This document shows positions 37,195-45,543 of a stretch of 64,000 bases of DNA, piece by piece. The notes beneath the pieces are model-generated. The model was not told the DNA's origin, did no database searches, and saw only the letters and a program-made list of their open reading frames with translations. The position numbers were made by a program, and so were the translations under genes. Position 1 is the first letter of the stretch, and each line of letters begins with the position of its first letter. The DNA comes from Faecalibacterium sp. I3-3-33 (GTDB taxonomy: Bacteria; Bacillota; Clostridia; Oscillospirales; Ruminococcaceae), in NCBI RefSeq assembly GCF_023347295.1, contig NZ_CP094469.1, positions 2,728,001-2,792,000 on the forward strand. Reading direction: 5' to 3'.

Positions 37195-38661
37195 TCACAG
37201 CATCTTCTTCAGCTCGTCGTACACGAACTGCACCTTGGTGCCGATGATGACCTGGCAAGCGTTCTTGCTGGGACGGATGACACCGGCAGCACCGGCAGCC
37301 TTGACAGCCTTCTCGTCAACCTTAGCGTTGTCGAGCACCTCAAAGCGCAGACGGGTTGCGCAGTAGCCAACATCCTTCACGTTCTCCTTGCCGCCGACAG
37401 CAGCCAGAACAGCAGAAGCGACTTCGGTGTAGTTGTTGTTAGCCAGAACGACCTTCTTCTCAGCTTCCTCGTCGTCATCCTCACGGCCGGGGGTCTTCAG
37501 GTCGAACTTGGTGATGGCGAAGTAGAACACGAAGTAGAACACCAGGAATGCTGCGATGCCCAGAGGAATGATCATCCAAGTCTTAGCAGCTGCGGGCAGA
37601 GAAGCGGAGAACACCAGGTCGGTAGCGCCTGCGGAGAAGCAGAAGCCAGCACGGAAACCGGAGTAGTAGGTGATTACGGTGAAGATGCCGTACAGAGCGG
37701 AGTACACAACGTACAGCGGGAAGCACAGGAACATGAAGCCGAACTCGAAGGGCTCGGTAACGCCGCAGACGAATGCGCAGATTGCAGCGGACAGAACCAG
37801 ACCGATGGCGGCCTTCTTGTTCTTAGCGGTCTTGATCATAGCCAGAGCAGCGCCCAAGATACCGAACATCATGCAGGGGAAGAAGCCGGACATGTACATA
37901 CCAAGGCTCCAGCCCACATCAGCGGAGGTCTCGCCAGCCCAGAAGTGGCTCAGGTCGCCCAGACCGATGGTGTCGAACCAGAACACGTTGTTCAGAGCGT
38001 GGTGCAGGCCGGTGGGGATGAGCAGACGGTTCAGGAAGGCGTAGATGCCGGCGCCAATGCCGTCCATGCCAGCGATGCCCTTGCCCAGAGCGACCAGCGC
38101 GCCAAAGATGACGGGCCAGACGAACAGCAGAACAACGGACACCAGAATGGAGATCACGCCGGTAGCGATCGCAACGAAGCGCTTGCCGGAGAAGAATGCC
38201 AGCCAGTCAGGCAGCTGGATATTCTTGAACTTGTTGTAGCAGGCAGCGCCCACAACAGCGGCCAGAATGCCGATGAAGGAGTTGCCGGCGACCTTCTGGA
38301 AGGCGATGTAGGTAGCGGTGCCCTCTTCCAGAGTGCGCACCATGCTGACCACGCCGGGGTTCAGCAGCTGCTGCATCATCAGGAAGCTGACCAGACCGGC
38401 CAGACCTGCGGTACCATCGTTGTCAGCAAGGCCGACAGCGGCACCAATGGCAAACAGCCAAGCCATGTTATCGATCAGAGCGCCGCCTGCCTTGACCAGC
38501 AGGAAGCCGACGGTGTATGCTGCGCCGGAAGTCGGTGCACCGGGAACACCCATAACGCCCGGAGCAAGGGCATAACCAAGACCCATCAGGATGCCGCAGA
38601 TCGGCAGCACAGCGACGGGAAGCATCAGAGCTTTGCCCAGTTTCTGGAGATACTTCATCAT
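37195..38661 (-). CDS. PTS EIICB, N-acetylglucosamine/glucose type
   Basis: 488 residues; the ATG at 38661 has AAGGAGG at good spacing, while an ATG at 38670 is too close. Residues 1-385 are the EIIC membrane domain with about ten helices (LPVAVLPICGILMGLGYAL; LIPTGLHHALNNVFWF; GVTEPFEFGFMF). After a charged linker (about 388-405), residues 410-488 form EIIB with the phospho-Cys in GYCATRLRFEV. The subfamily call rests on the adjacent nagA. The sugar is phosphorylated on entry. Confidence 0.93.
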   Translation of the reverse strand: MMKYLQKLGKALMLPVAVLPICGILMGLGYALAPGVMGVPGAPTSGAAYTVGFLLVKAGGALIDNMAWLFAIGAAVGLADNDGTAGLAGLVSFLMMQQLLNPGVVSMVRTLEEGTATYIAFQKVAGNSFIGILAAVVGAACYNKFKNIQLPDWLAFFSGKRFVAIATGVISILVSVVLLFVWPVIFGALVALGKGIAGMDGIGAGIYAFLNRLLIPTGLHHALNNVFWFDTIGLGDLSHFWAGETSADVGWSLGMYMSGFFPCMMFGILGAALAMIKTAKNKKAAIGLVLSAAICAFVCGVTEPFEFGFMFLCFPLYVVYSALYGIFTVITYYSGFRAGFCFSAGATDLVFSASLPAAAKTWMIIPLGIAAFLVFYFVFYFAITKFDLKTPGREDDDEEAEKKVVLANNNYTEVASAVLAAVGGKENVKDVGYCATRLRFEVLDNAKVDEKAVKAAGAAGVIRPSKNACQVIIGTKVQFVYDELKKML

Positions 38662-38945
38662 AAGACACATTCCTCCTTAAAGAATGTTTGTGTTTACAGA
38701 CAGTCTCTGGTTGCAGGCTGTCCATAGTTCCGTAACAGAATAGTAACATATTTTTGCAAAAAAAGGAAGTGGTTTTTTCTTTTTTCTATTAAAATGCACC
38801 AAAAGTCCTTGTTTAACGGTACGCTTGTCAGTATTTTTTGTTTTTTCTGCACGCGTCCTGATTTAAGTGCTGAAAATTCTTTTCTTTTTTGTACATTTTG
38901 TCCAAACGGTTGCATCCCACCATAGGTTTCTGCATCCGTACATTT

Positions 38946-39455
38946 TTAAACAATGCGTTTTCCGTCCAGCACGGCCTGTTTCAGGGTATCGCCGTCATAC
39001 ACCAGCTTGAGGGAAAAGTAGGGGTGCTCTTCCTCCAGCAGACGGAAAAAGATCTTGTCTCCCTCCCAGATGGGCAGCGTTTGCACCTCAGACTTTTGCA
39101 CCCACTGCAATTCTCCCTCGGCGCAGGCATCGCCCCTGATCATCTCACCCTCCCACCGGTCGGCGGTATACAGGTGGATGAACTCGGTCATGTTGCCCCA
39201 CACAAAGGTCAGCAGTCCCCGGGCGCGGTAGCGCGTCAGGGTCAGGCCGGTCTCTTCCCGCACCTCCCGCACAAGGCAGTCCTCCGGGCTTTCAAACCGC
39301 TCAAATTTGCCGCCCACGCCCACCCATTTGTCGTGGTTGTAGTCGTCCTGCTTTTTGATGCGGTGCAGCATCAGATAAGCGTCCTCCCGCTCCAGATAGC
39401 ACAAAGTGGTGCTGAAGATGGGAAATTCCGGGTCCATAAATGCGCCTAAGTTCAT
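38946..39455 (-). CDS. NUDIX hydrolase (MutT/8-oxo-dGTPase-like)
   Basis: 169 residues with AAAGGAGAA before the ATG. The Nudix box GGKFERFESPEDCLVREVRE then ETGLT is complete (catalytic Glu residues in REVREETG). The N-terminal MLHRIKKQDDYNHDKWVGVG and C-terminal half resemble Firmicutes 8-oxo-dGTP diphosphatase homologues, which cleanse the nucleotide pool, but NUDIX substrates cannot be read from sequence. Confidence 0.92.
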   Translation of the reverse strand: MNLGAFMDPEFPIFSTTLCYLEREDAYLMLHRIKKQDDYNHDKWVGVGGKFERFESPEDCLVREVREETGLTLTRYRARGLLTFVWGNMTEFIHLYTADRWEGEMIRGDACAEGELQWVQKSEVQTLPIWEGDKIFFRLLEEEHPYFSLKLVYDGDTLKQAVLDGKRIV

Positions 39456-39510
39456 GGGTGGTTCTCCTTTTTTGTCCGATGTTTTTCCGCCAGAGGGCGA
39501 GAATGCTTAC

Positions 39511-39539
39511 CGTATGCCGCCGCTGCGCGGCGGCATACG
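39511..39539. other. Perfect GC-rich hairpin
   Basis: CGTATGCCGCCG pairs with CGGCGGCATACG around CTGCG. It lies between the NUDIX and lectin genes with no T-run, so it is not an ordinary terminator; role unknown. Confidence 0.5.
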
Positions 39540-39556
39540 CGTATCTCTTTTCATAA

Positions 39557-39594
39557 AAAGGGCTGCTGCATGAAACGCTGTGCAGCAGCCCTTT
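39557..39594 (-). terminator. Terminator of the lectin gene
   Basis: On the minus strand AAAGGGCTGCTGCA folds onto TGCAGCAGCCCTTTTT. Confidence 0.75.
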
Positions 39595-39648
39595 GGGAAG
39601 TGTTTCCGCTGCGGATGCCCACACAAAGCAGCGGAAGCGTTTTTCGAT

Positions 39649-40239
39649 TTATGCCTTGCGTCCGGCGCGGCCCTTGCCTGCGCTGTTCAGCTTGCGCACC
39701 AGATCGTTCTGGTGCTTGCGCTGGCTGGGGGTGGGCTGGGGGTCTTTGGCTTCTCCGGCGCGCTTGCCGGTCTGGACAACATCTGGGTCGATGCGTTCCA
39801 GCGTCCACTCCTGATTGCCGCCCGCCACATAGTTCCAGATCTGCGCCTGTGCGCCGTTTGCGGTGTTCATGCCCACAAGGTCGATGTATTTATCCGCCAG
39901 CACATTGCGGATGCGGGTGCGTCCGCTGCGGGTAGGCTCCAGCGCCCAGCACTGGCTCAGCCCGCTGGTGCGGCTCCACTGGTGCAGCCATGTGCCCTCC
40001 ACCACGCCGCCAAGTGCCAGATCGATCATCTTGCCGGTAAAGCGGTTCTGGATGCGCCAGCGTCCCTCGCCCGCGTCCACAAACTGCCACTGCTGCCACG
40101 GATGGCCCGCATAGCTCCACAGCTGGATGCCGGCGCCGTTCTCCGTGTTGAAATCCTTTACTTCCAGTACCTTCCCGTTGGGGGACTTGATAATATAGTA
40201 TTCCCCCTCCATAATGACGACCTGCGATGCCTTTGCCAT
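39649..40239 (-). CDS. Ricin-type beta-trefoil lectin-like protein
   Basis: 196 residues from ATG 40239 with GGAAAGGAG upstream. Residues 10-150 form one beta-trefoil with three repeated QxW-type motifs (QQWQF, SQCWALE, QEWTLE) and the repeating GKMIDLALGG / DKYIDLVG segments. There is no signal peptide or lipobox, unusual for a lectin, and the C terminus (about 160-196) is strongly basic and disordered-looking. Single trefoils of this kind occur as binding modules; an intracellular partner, export by another route or nucleic-acid contact by the tail are open questions. Confidence 0.83.
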   Translation of the reverse strand: MAKASQVVIMEGEYYIIKSPNGKVLEVKDFNTENGAGIQLWSYAGHPWQQWQFVDAGEGRWRIQNRFTGKMIDLALGGVVEGTWLHQWSRTSGLSQCWALEPTRSGRTRIRNVLADKYIDLVGMNTANGAQAQIWNYVAGGNQEWTLERIDPDVVQTGKRAGEAKDPQPTPSQRKHQNDLVRKLNSAGKGRAGRKA

Positions 40240-40403
40240 AGAGCACAACTCCTTTCCGCTATGGTAGCCCTATTATACCCGATTTGTCCGCTGGCAACAA
40301 GAATGCTTTTCCATAATCTTTCTTTTGTTTTTTGTGCATTCTGCCGTGTTTTTGCTGTGCAAACGTTTTCGGAAGCCAGCAATGTTTTTTACCGGCGGGC
40401 ACT

Positions 40404-40432
40404 TTGCACTCCGGCGCAGGTTGTGGTACAAT
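40404..40432 (+). promoter_or_regulatory. Promoter of the nitroreductase gene
   Basis: TTGCAC (40404-40409), a 17-base spacer and TACAAT (40427-40432). Confidence 0.7.
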
Positions 40433-40464
40433 AAAGCCATCCACTATTAAGGAGGGGATCTTTC

Positions 40465-40986
40465 ATGACCAACGAGACTTTACAAACCATTCGCAGCCGC
40501 CGCAGCTGCCGCGCCTACAAGCCCCGGCAGATCACGGATGCAGAGCTGGACGCCGTACTGGAGGCCGGCACCTACGCCGCCAGCGCTATGGGACGCCAGA
40601 GCGCTAAGATCGTGGTCGTGCAGGATGCCGCTACCCGCGCCCAGCTGACCCGGATGAATGCCGCCGTCATGGGCACCGACAGCGACCCCATGTACGGCGC
40701 ACCCACCATTCTGGTGGTGCTGGCCGATGCCCACGCAAACTGCGCCGTGCAGGACGGCAGCCTTGTCATGGGCAACCTGATGCTGGCTGCTGCATCGCTG
40801 GGGCTGGGCAGCTGCTGGATCAACCGCGCCCGGGAGGAGTTCGACTCCGCCGAGGGCAAGGCACTGCTGAAAAAGTGGGGCATTGAGGGGGACTGGATCG
40901 GCGTAGGCCACTGCATTCTGGGCTACCCCGCCGCCGAACCCAAGCCCGCCGCGCCCCGCAAACCGGATTACATCGTAAGAGTATAA
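40465..40986 (+). CDS. Nitroreductase family protein
   Basis: 173 residues with AAGGAGGGG before the ATG. The start IRSRRSCRAYKPRQITDAEL and the later LGSCWINRARE are the FMN-binding nitroreductase signature (Arg residues contacting the flavin phosphate). These enzymes reduce nitro, quinone or flavin substrates using NAD(P)H, mostly as dimers in the cytoplasm. The GNAT gene follows after eight bases, so they share a transcript from the promoter at 40404. Confidence 0.93.
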   Translation: MTNETLQTIRSRRSCRAYKPRQITDAELDAVLEAGTYAASAMGRQSAKIVVVQDAATRAQLTRMNAAVMGTDSDPMYGAPTILVVLADAHANCAVQDGSLVMGNLMLAAASLGLGSCWINRAREEFDSAEGKALLKKWGIEGDWIGVGHCILGYPAAEPKPAAPRKPDYIVRV

Positions 40987-40994
40987 GGAGTTTT

Positions 40995-41489
40995 ATGAAG
41001 CCTGATTACAAGCTGGTCGCAAAGGCCAAATACATCCACAACACCGCCGACCTTGCCAGCGAGCTGTGGCACGAGGTCTACAAGCGCTACTACCCCGCCA
41101 AGCAGCTGGACACCCTTGTGGAGGAGCTGCAAAGCGCCGACGCCATTGAAGAGGACATCGACAATGACGTGAACTATTTTCTGGTGTTTCTGGGGGGCAA
41201 GCTCATCGGCTACTTTGCGTGGAAGATGGAGAACACCGCCCTGCACCTGATGCACCTGTACCTCAAGCCGGAGTACCGCGGCAAGGCCATTGGCCGGGAT
41301 ATCGTGCAGACCTGCGAGCGGCTGGCCAAGGGCGAGGGCAAGGGCCGGGTGTGGTGCACCATCCACGCCAAGGCACTGCCGGTGCAGCAGTTTTTCAAGG
41401 CGCTGCGCTACCGCGAGCTGCGCCCCGCCGAGCAGGAAAATGGCACCGTACCCCGCAACGAGCTGGTGTATGAGCATACCCTGAGCTGA
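40995..41489 (+). CDS. GNAT-family N-acetyltransferase
   Basis: 164 residues, ATG 40995 with AAGGAG close before it. The acetyl-CoA binding core is visible as LHLMHLYLKPEYRGKAIGRD (motif A, RGKAIG), preceded by beta strands YFLVFLGGKLIGYFAW. It transfers an acetyl group to an unknown amine. Co-transcribed with the nitroreductase. Confidence 0.88.
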   Translation: MKPDYKLVAKAKYIHNTADLASELWHEVYKRYYPAKQLDTLVEELQSADAIEEDIDNDVNYFLVFLGGKLIGYFAWKMENTALHLMHLYLKPEYRGKAIGRDIVQTCERLAKGEGKGRVWCTIHAKALPVQQFFKALRYRELRPAEQENGTVPRNELVYEHTLS

Positions 41490-41499
41490 ACGCACATTT

Positions 41500-41527
41500 A
41501 AGGCTTCCCCCGTCCGGGGGAAGCCTT
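41500..41527. terminator. Palindromic terminator, repeat-related
   Basis: AAGGCTTCCCCC pairs with GGGGGAAGCCTT. It is the same CTTCCCCC hairpin as in the repeat at 558-748 and at 21735, apparently reused as a terminator. Confidence 0.6.
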
Positions 41528-41566
41528 AAATGGCTCCGTGATTTCAAAGAAATCACAAAATAGCCA

Positions 41567-41603
41567 TTGAAATTTTTCCGCGTTTGTACTACACTGATGT
41601 AGT
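41567..41603 (+). promoter_or_regulatory. yerC promoter with overlapping TrpR-like operator
   Basis: TTGAAA (41567-41572), a 17-base spacer and TACACT (41590-41595). The perfect inverted repeat ACTACA-CTGA-TGTAGT (41588-41603) covers the -10 and start region. The left half extends to GTACTA, as in TrpR operators. Confidence 0.6.
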
Positions 41604-41652
41604 GTAATAAAGCCGCTTTCTGCGGGTATTCTGTGCAAAAAAGGAGACTATC

Positions 41653-41946
41653 ATGGCGAAAGATCATCCCACCGGCAACTCCGGCCTGTACCGGGCTTTT
41701 CTGCAGCTCAAGACCCCGGAGGAATGCTATCGTTTTCTGCAGGACGTGTGCAGCTATTCGGAGCTCAGCGCAATGGAGCAACGCTACAACATTGCCGAGC
41801 TGCTGGCCGATAAGTGCATCTACACCGAGATCATGGACAAGACCGGTGCGTCCAGCGCCATCATCAGCCGGGTCAGCCGGGTGCTGAGCGCGGACGACAG
41901 TGTACTGCGTGCGCTGCTGGAAGCTGAAAAAAAGTCCGCTGACTGA
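41653..41946 (+). CDS. YerC/YecD family TrpR-like regulator
   Basis: 97 residues with AAAAGGAGAC before the ATG. Helical throughout, with LKTPEECYRFLQDVCSYSEL, then MEQRYNIAELL, and an HTH in DKTGASSAIISRVSRVL, the signature of YerC/YecD proteins in the Trp repressor superfamily. Their targets and co-repressor are poorly defined. The operator-like repeat over its own promoter suggests autoregulation. Confidence 0.92.
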   Translation: MAKDHPTGNSGLYRAFLQLKTPEECYRFLQDVCSYSELSAMEQRYNIAELLADKCIYTEIMDKTGASSAIISRVSRVLSADDSVLRALLEAEKKSAD

Positions 41947-42020
41947 TACAAAGGCCGCGTACCGCCCAAAGCTGCGGCACGCGGCTTTTCTTTTTGATAT
42001 TTGAACAGGAGGTTATTCTT

Positions 42021-42572
42021 ATGGCAAAAGCTGTTGTATTTTTTGCGGAGGGCACCGAGGAGTGCGAGGCTCTGCTGGTGGTAGACCTGCTCCGCCGCGC
42101 CAAGGTGGAGGTGCTGGTGGCAAGCGCTTCCGGCAGCCGGGAGATTTTGAGCAGCCATAAGGTGCACATCACCGCCGATGCGCTGGCAGAGGAGGTCGAT
42201 TATTCCGACGTGGATCTGGTAGTGCTGCCCGGCGGCATTCCCGGTACGCCGAACCTTGCCGCCAACAAGACGGTGACCGACACCTGCGTTGCCTTTGCAA
42301 AGGCGGGCAAAAAGGTAGCCGCCATCTGCGCCGCACCCAGCGTGCTGGCGGCACTGGGTCTGTTGGAGGGCAAAAACGCCACCGCTCACGCTGCATTTCA
42401 GGACAAACTGGCCGGCGCCCATGTGCTGGACACCGAGGTGGTCGTGGATGGCAACATCACCACCAGCTACGGTCTGGGCGGCGCCATCCCCTTTGCGCTG
42501 GAACTGGTACGTCAGCTGGCGGGAGACGCCGAAGCCGACCGCATCCGCAGCGCCATCGCCTACCGGCACTGA
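42021..42572 (+). CDS. DJ-1/PfpI family protein
   Basis: 183 residues from ATG 42021 with AACAGGAGG upstream. FFAEGTEECEALLVVDLLRR holds the conserved Glu, LVVLPGGIPGTPNL follows, and the nucleophile-elbow Cys is in VAAICAAPSVL (about Cys103). This is the DJ-1 (YajL/ThiJ-like) branch; members act as chaperones, glyoxalases or deglycases and the exact role is disputed. Stop lies 15 bases before the FAH gene, giving a likely operon. Confidence 0.92.
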   Translation: MAKAVVFFAEGTEECEALLVVDLLRRAKVEVLVASASGSREILSSHKVHITADALAEEVDYSDVDLVVLPGGIPGTPNLAANKTVTDTCVAFAKAGKKVAAICAAPSVLAALGLLEGKNATAHAAFQDKLAGAHVLDTEVVVDGNITTSYGLGGAIPFALELVRQLAGDAEADRIRSAIAYRH

Positions 42573-42587
42573 GAGGAGGGAGACTGT

Positions 42588-43472
42588 ATGCGTTTTGTCA
42601 CCTGCCGCCTGCCGGACGGCATGGAGGACCCCGCCATCCTCTCGCAGGATGGGACACAGGTCTGGCCGCTGAGCTGGCTGGGGCTCTCCTACGAGACCCT
42701 GTCCGACGCCATCCCCTTTCTCACCCCGCAGGTGCGGTTCGGCTTGCAGCTGGCCATCAGCGGCATCCCCGCACTGCCGGTGGAGGCCGTCACCCTGCAA
42801 AGCCCCATCCCCTGCCCCGCGCAGGACGTGGTCTGTCTGGGCATCAACTATATGGCGCACTCGGACGAAGCCGAAAAGTACTCTGCGGATGCCTTTTCCA
42901 CCCAGCATCAGGACGCCATCTACTTCTCCAAGCGGGTCAGCCGCGCGGTACCGGACGGCGGCTTCATCGAGGCGCACACCGACCTTGTGCAGAAGCTGGA
43001 CTACGAGTGTGAGCTGGCCGTGGTGCTGGGCAAGGACGCCAAGGATGTGCCCGCCGGGCAGACCAAAGACTATGTGTTCGGCTACACCATCCTGAACGAT
43101 GTCTCCGCCCGGGACGTGCAGACCGCCCACAAGCAGTGGTACTTCGGCAAAAGTCTGGACGGCTTTACCCCCATGGGACCCTGCATCGTCACGGCCGATG
43201 AGTTCGACACCTACCCGCCCGCGCTGCCTATCCGCAGCCGGGTGAACGGCGAGCTGCGGCAGGATTCCAACACCAAGCTGCAAATTTTTGATATCGACCA
43301 TGTCATCCACGAGCTTTCGCAGGGCATGACCCTGAAAGCCGGTACCATCATCGCCACCGGCACCCCTGCCGGGGTGGGCATGGGCATGGACCCGCCGCAG
43401 TTTTTGCATCCGGGCGACACCGTGCAGTGCGAGATTGAAGGAATCGGCACCCTGACCAACACCGTGCGCTGA
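42588..43472 (+). CDS. Fumarylacetoacetate hydrolase (FAH) family protein
   Basis: 294 residues, GAGAGGAGGG before the ATG. N-terminal cap (1-85), then the FAH barrel: CLGINYMAHSDEA, YFSKRVSRAV, DYECELAVVLGKDAKDVPAG, FGYTILNDVSARDVQ, GKSLDGFTPMGPCIV and GTPAGVGMGM. The Glu, Glu, Asp metal ligands of the family are in these segments. Likely a 2-oxo-acid or acylpyruvate hydrolase/decarboxylase; the substrate is unknown because no aromatic degradation genes are adjacent. Confidence 0.9.
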   Translation: MRFVTCRLPDGMEDPAILSQDGTQVWPLSWLGLSYETLSDAIPFLTPQVRFGLQLAISGIPALPVEAVTLQSPIPCPAQDVVCLGINYMAHSDEAEKYSADAFSTQHQDAIYFSKRVSRAVPDGGFIEAHTDLVQKLDYECELAVVLGKDAKDVPAGQTKDYVFGYTILNDVSARDVQTAHKQWYFGKSLDGFTPMGPCIVTADEFDTYPPALPIRSRVNGELRQDSNTKLQIFDIDHVIHELSQGMTLKAGTIIATGTPAGVGMGMDPPQFLHPGDTVQCEIEGIGTLTNTVR

Positions 43473-43622
43473 AGTCCCTTGTGGAACTGCCCAAAATTTT
43501 ACACAGATTTCAGTCCGATTGCACGAAATGCCGCCGCAGCACTGCTCTTTTGCGGAAAAATATGGTATACTATAAAATACTGATAAAAAATGCGGCGTAT
43601 CCGCATCAAAGGGGTAAATGAT

Positions 43623-44573
43623 ATGAAGGAATACGCATTTGGCATCGATCTGGGCGGCACTACTGCCAAGGTCGGCCTGTTCACCACCAGCGGCAAGCTG
43701 CTGGAAAAGTGGGAGGTAAGCACCGATACTTCCAATAACGGTGCTCACATTCTGGAAAATCTGGCTGCTGCCGTGCAGCAGAAGATGCAGGAAAAAGGTC
43801 TGTCCGCAGACGAGGTCGAGGGTGTCGGTCTGGGCGTGCCCGGCCCGGTGCTGGATTCCAGCATCGTGCCCATCGTGTGTGCAAACCTTGGCGGCTGGGG
43901 CAACCGCAACGTGTCCATTGAGCTCAGCGAGCTGCTGGGCGGCATCCGGGTGCTGGTGGGCAACGACGCCAACGTGGCTGCTCTGGGCGAGATCTGGATG
44001 GGCGCGGCACAGGGCTGCCGCAGCGCCGTCATGGTCACGCTGGGCACCGGCGTGGGCGGCGGCGTCATCGTGAACGGCAAGGTCATCGACGGCGCTCACG
44101 GTGCCGGCGGCGAGATCGGCCACATCACCGTCAACCCCCACGAGACCGCAGTCTGCGGCTGCGGCAAGCACGGCTGCCTGGAGCAGTATTCCAGCGCCAC
44201 CGGCGTTGTGCGCTGCATGAAGAAGCTGCTGGACGCAAACCCGGACACTGCCTGCACCCTGCGCGGCAAGGACTTTGAAGCCAAGGACGTGTTCGACGCT
44301 GCCCGCGCCGGGGATGCACTGGCTGCCCGCGAGGTGGACGAGATGGCTTCTACGCTGGGCATGGCACTGGCCAACATTGCCGCCACCACCGACCCCGAAA
44401 TGTTCATGATCGGCGGCGGCGTGGCCCGCGCCGGGGAGATCCTCTTCGACCCGCTGGTGCGCCACTACAAGGAGTATGCTTTCCAGTCCTGCAAGGAAAC
44501 TCCCATCAAGGCCGCCAGCCTTGGCAACGACGCCGGCATCTACGGTGCCGTGCGCCTGATCGTGGGTGCCTAA
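43623..44573 (+). CDS. ROK-family glucokinase
   Basis: 316 residues from ATG 43623 with AAAGGGG upstream. FGIDLGGTTAKVGLF is the phosphate-1 ATP loop; GVGLGVPGPV, then NDANVAALGE with the catalytic Asp, and TLGTGVGGGVIV follow; the ROK zinc site is CGCGKHGCLE. It phosphorylates glucose (or a related hexose) at O6. No HTH is present, so it is an enzyme rather than an XylR-type repressor. A TATACT (43566-43571) lies upstream. Confidence 0.94.
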   Translation: MKEYAFGIDLGGTTAKVGLFTTSGKLLEKWEVSTDTSNNGAHILENLAAAVQQKMQEKGLSADEVEGVGLGVPGPVLDSSIVPIVCANLGGWGNRNVSIELSELLGGIRVLVGNDANVAALGEIWMGAAQGCRSAVMVTLGTGVGGGVIVNGKVIDGAHGAGGEIGHITVNPHETAVCGCGKHGCLEQYSSATGVVRCMKKLLDANPDTACTLRGKDFEAKDVFDAARAGDALAAREVDEMASTLGMALANIAATTDPEMFMIGGGVARAGEILFDPLVRHYKEYAFQSCKETPIKAASLGNDAGIYGAVRLIVGA

Positions 44574-44595
44574 TAAAGGAATACCGACAACTTTT

Positions 44596-44626
44596 AAACC
44601 AGCCAAGCCTGCGGGCTTGGCTGGTT
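44596..44626. terminator. Terminator, TGCG loop
   Basis: AAACCAGCCAAGCC pairs with GGCTTGGCTGGTTTT, loop TGCG, followed by GTTTTT. It serves the ROK kinase and faces the convergent HAD gene. Confidence 0.85.
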
Positions 44627-44638
44627 TTGTTTTTACAA

Positions 44639-45292
44639 TCAGAACCTCCCCTTCTGCAACCCGTCCAGCACCTCGTACAGGTCGCGGCACTCGGCGGTGT
44701 ACAGGCGGCGCATCTCGTCATTGGCGGGGGCCATGTCCGGCACCATCACGGTGATAAAACGCCCGTTGGCACCGGCGCGCACGCCGTTGTAGCTGTCCTC
44801 CAGCACAAGGGTGCGGCCGGGCTGGGTGCCCAGTGCTTCCGCTGCCCGCCGAAAGATTTCCGGGTTGGGCTTGGAGGCCGAGAACTGCTCGCCGGAGACG
44901 ATCACCTTAAAATAGTGGGTCAAGCCCCAGCCGTCCAAATGATGCCGGATCGACGCCATCCGGCTGGAGGAAGCCACTGCCATGGGGATGTGCTGCGCGT
45001 CCAGCCATGTCAGAATTTCGTCCAGCCCGGGCTTTTTGGGCGGCGGTGCCTGAAACGCCTTTTCCGCCTGTGCGTGCAGCGCCTCGATGATAGCATCCGT
45101 GTCGCAGTTTTCCCCGTAGAAGCGGCGCAGTACCGCCCGCATGGTGTCCCCTGCCGTGCCGCGGGCGGCAACGTCCAGCCCCTCCTTATAAGAAAGCCCA
45201 AGGGTAGCAAGTGCAGGCTCCCACAGGGTGGCCCACACCCGCTCGGTGTCGAACATCAGGCCGTCCATATCAAAAATAACGCCGTCGATCAT
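44639..45292 (-). CDS. HAD-superfamily hydrolase, beta-phosphoglucomutase-like
   Basis: 217 residues from ATG 45292 with GGAAGGAGA upstream; the longer frame to 45448 is not supported. DxDGLMFDTE with nucleophile Asp8 and Asp10 (IFDMDGLMFD), a helical cap, MAVASSSR (motif II), SKPNPEIF (motif III Lys) and VLEDSYNGVRAG (motif IV) are complete. Could be a sugar-phosphate phosphatase or a phosphoglucomutase; placed next to a hexokinase but convergent with it. Confidence 0.9.
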   Translation of the reverse strand: MIDGVIFDMDGLMFDTERVWATLWEPALATLGLSYKEGLDVAARGTAGDTMRAVLRRFYGENCDTDAIIEALHAQAEKAFQAPPPKKPGLDEILTWLDAQHIPMAVASSSRMASIRHHLDGWGLTHYFKVIVSGEQFSASKPNPEIFRRAAEALGTQPGRTLVLEDSYNGVRAGANGRFITVMVPDMAPANDEMRRLYTAECRDLYEVLDGLQKGRF

Positions 45293-45442
45293 GGCAGTAT
45301 CTCCTTCCATAGAAAAGCGGGGCTGTGCCCCGCAAAAGTGCTCTGTGCCCCTATTGTACCATAGATTTGGCAGTTTGCACACCACTGTGCTCACAATTTG
45401 GTGCAACTTACCGGGTGGTAAGATGAAACATTTTGCGATTCC

Positions 45443-45470
45443 TTGCAAAACCGGCTGGGAATATTATAAT
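45443..45470 (+). promoter_or_regulatory. ilvE promoter
   Basis: TTGCAA (45443-45448), a 16-base spacer and TATAAT (45465-45470). About 70 bases of leader follow, without an obvious leader peptide. Confidence 0.7.
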
Positions 45471-45543
45471 AGAAACCAACATTTGTGTCATAAAGCGCCG
45501 GAAATCGTGCGCACGCGCATAAAAGGAAAGAGGGAAACTCACT

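Noticed and set aside
37195-38661. Start at ATG 38670 for the PTS gene
   Set aside because: That ATG is almost touching the AAGGAGG site; the ATG at 38661 has proper spacing.
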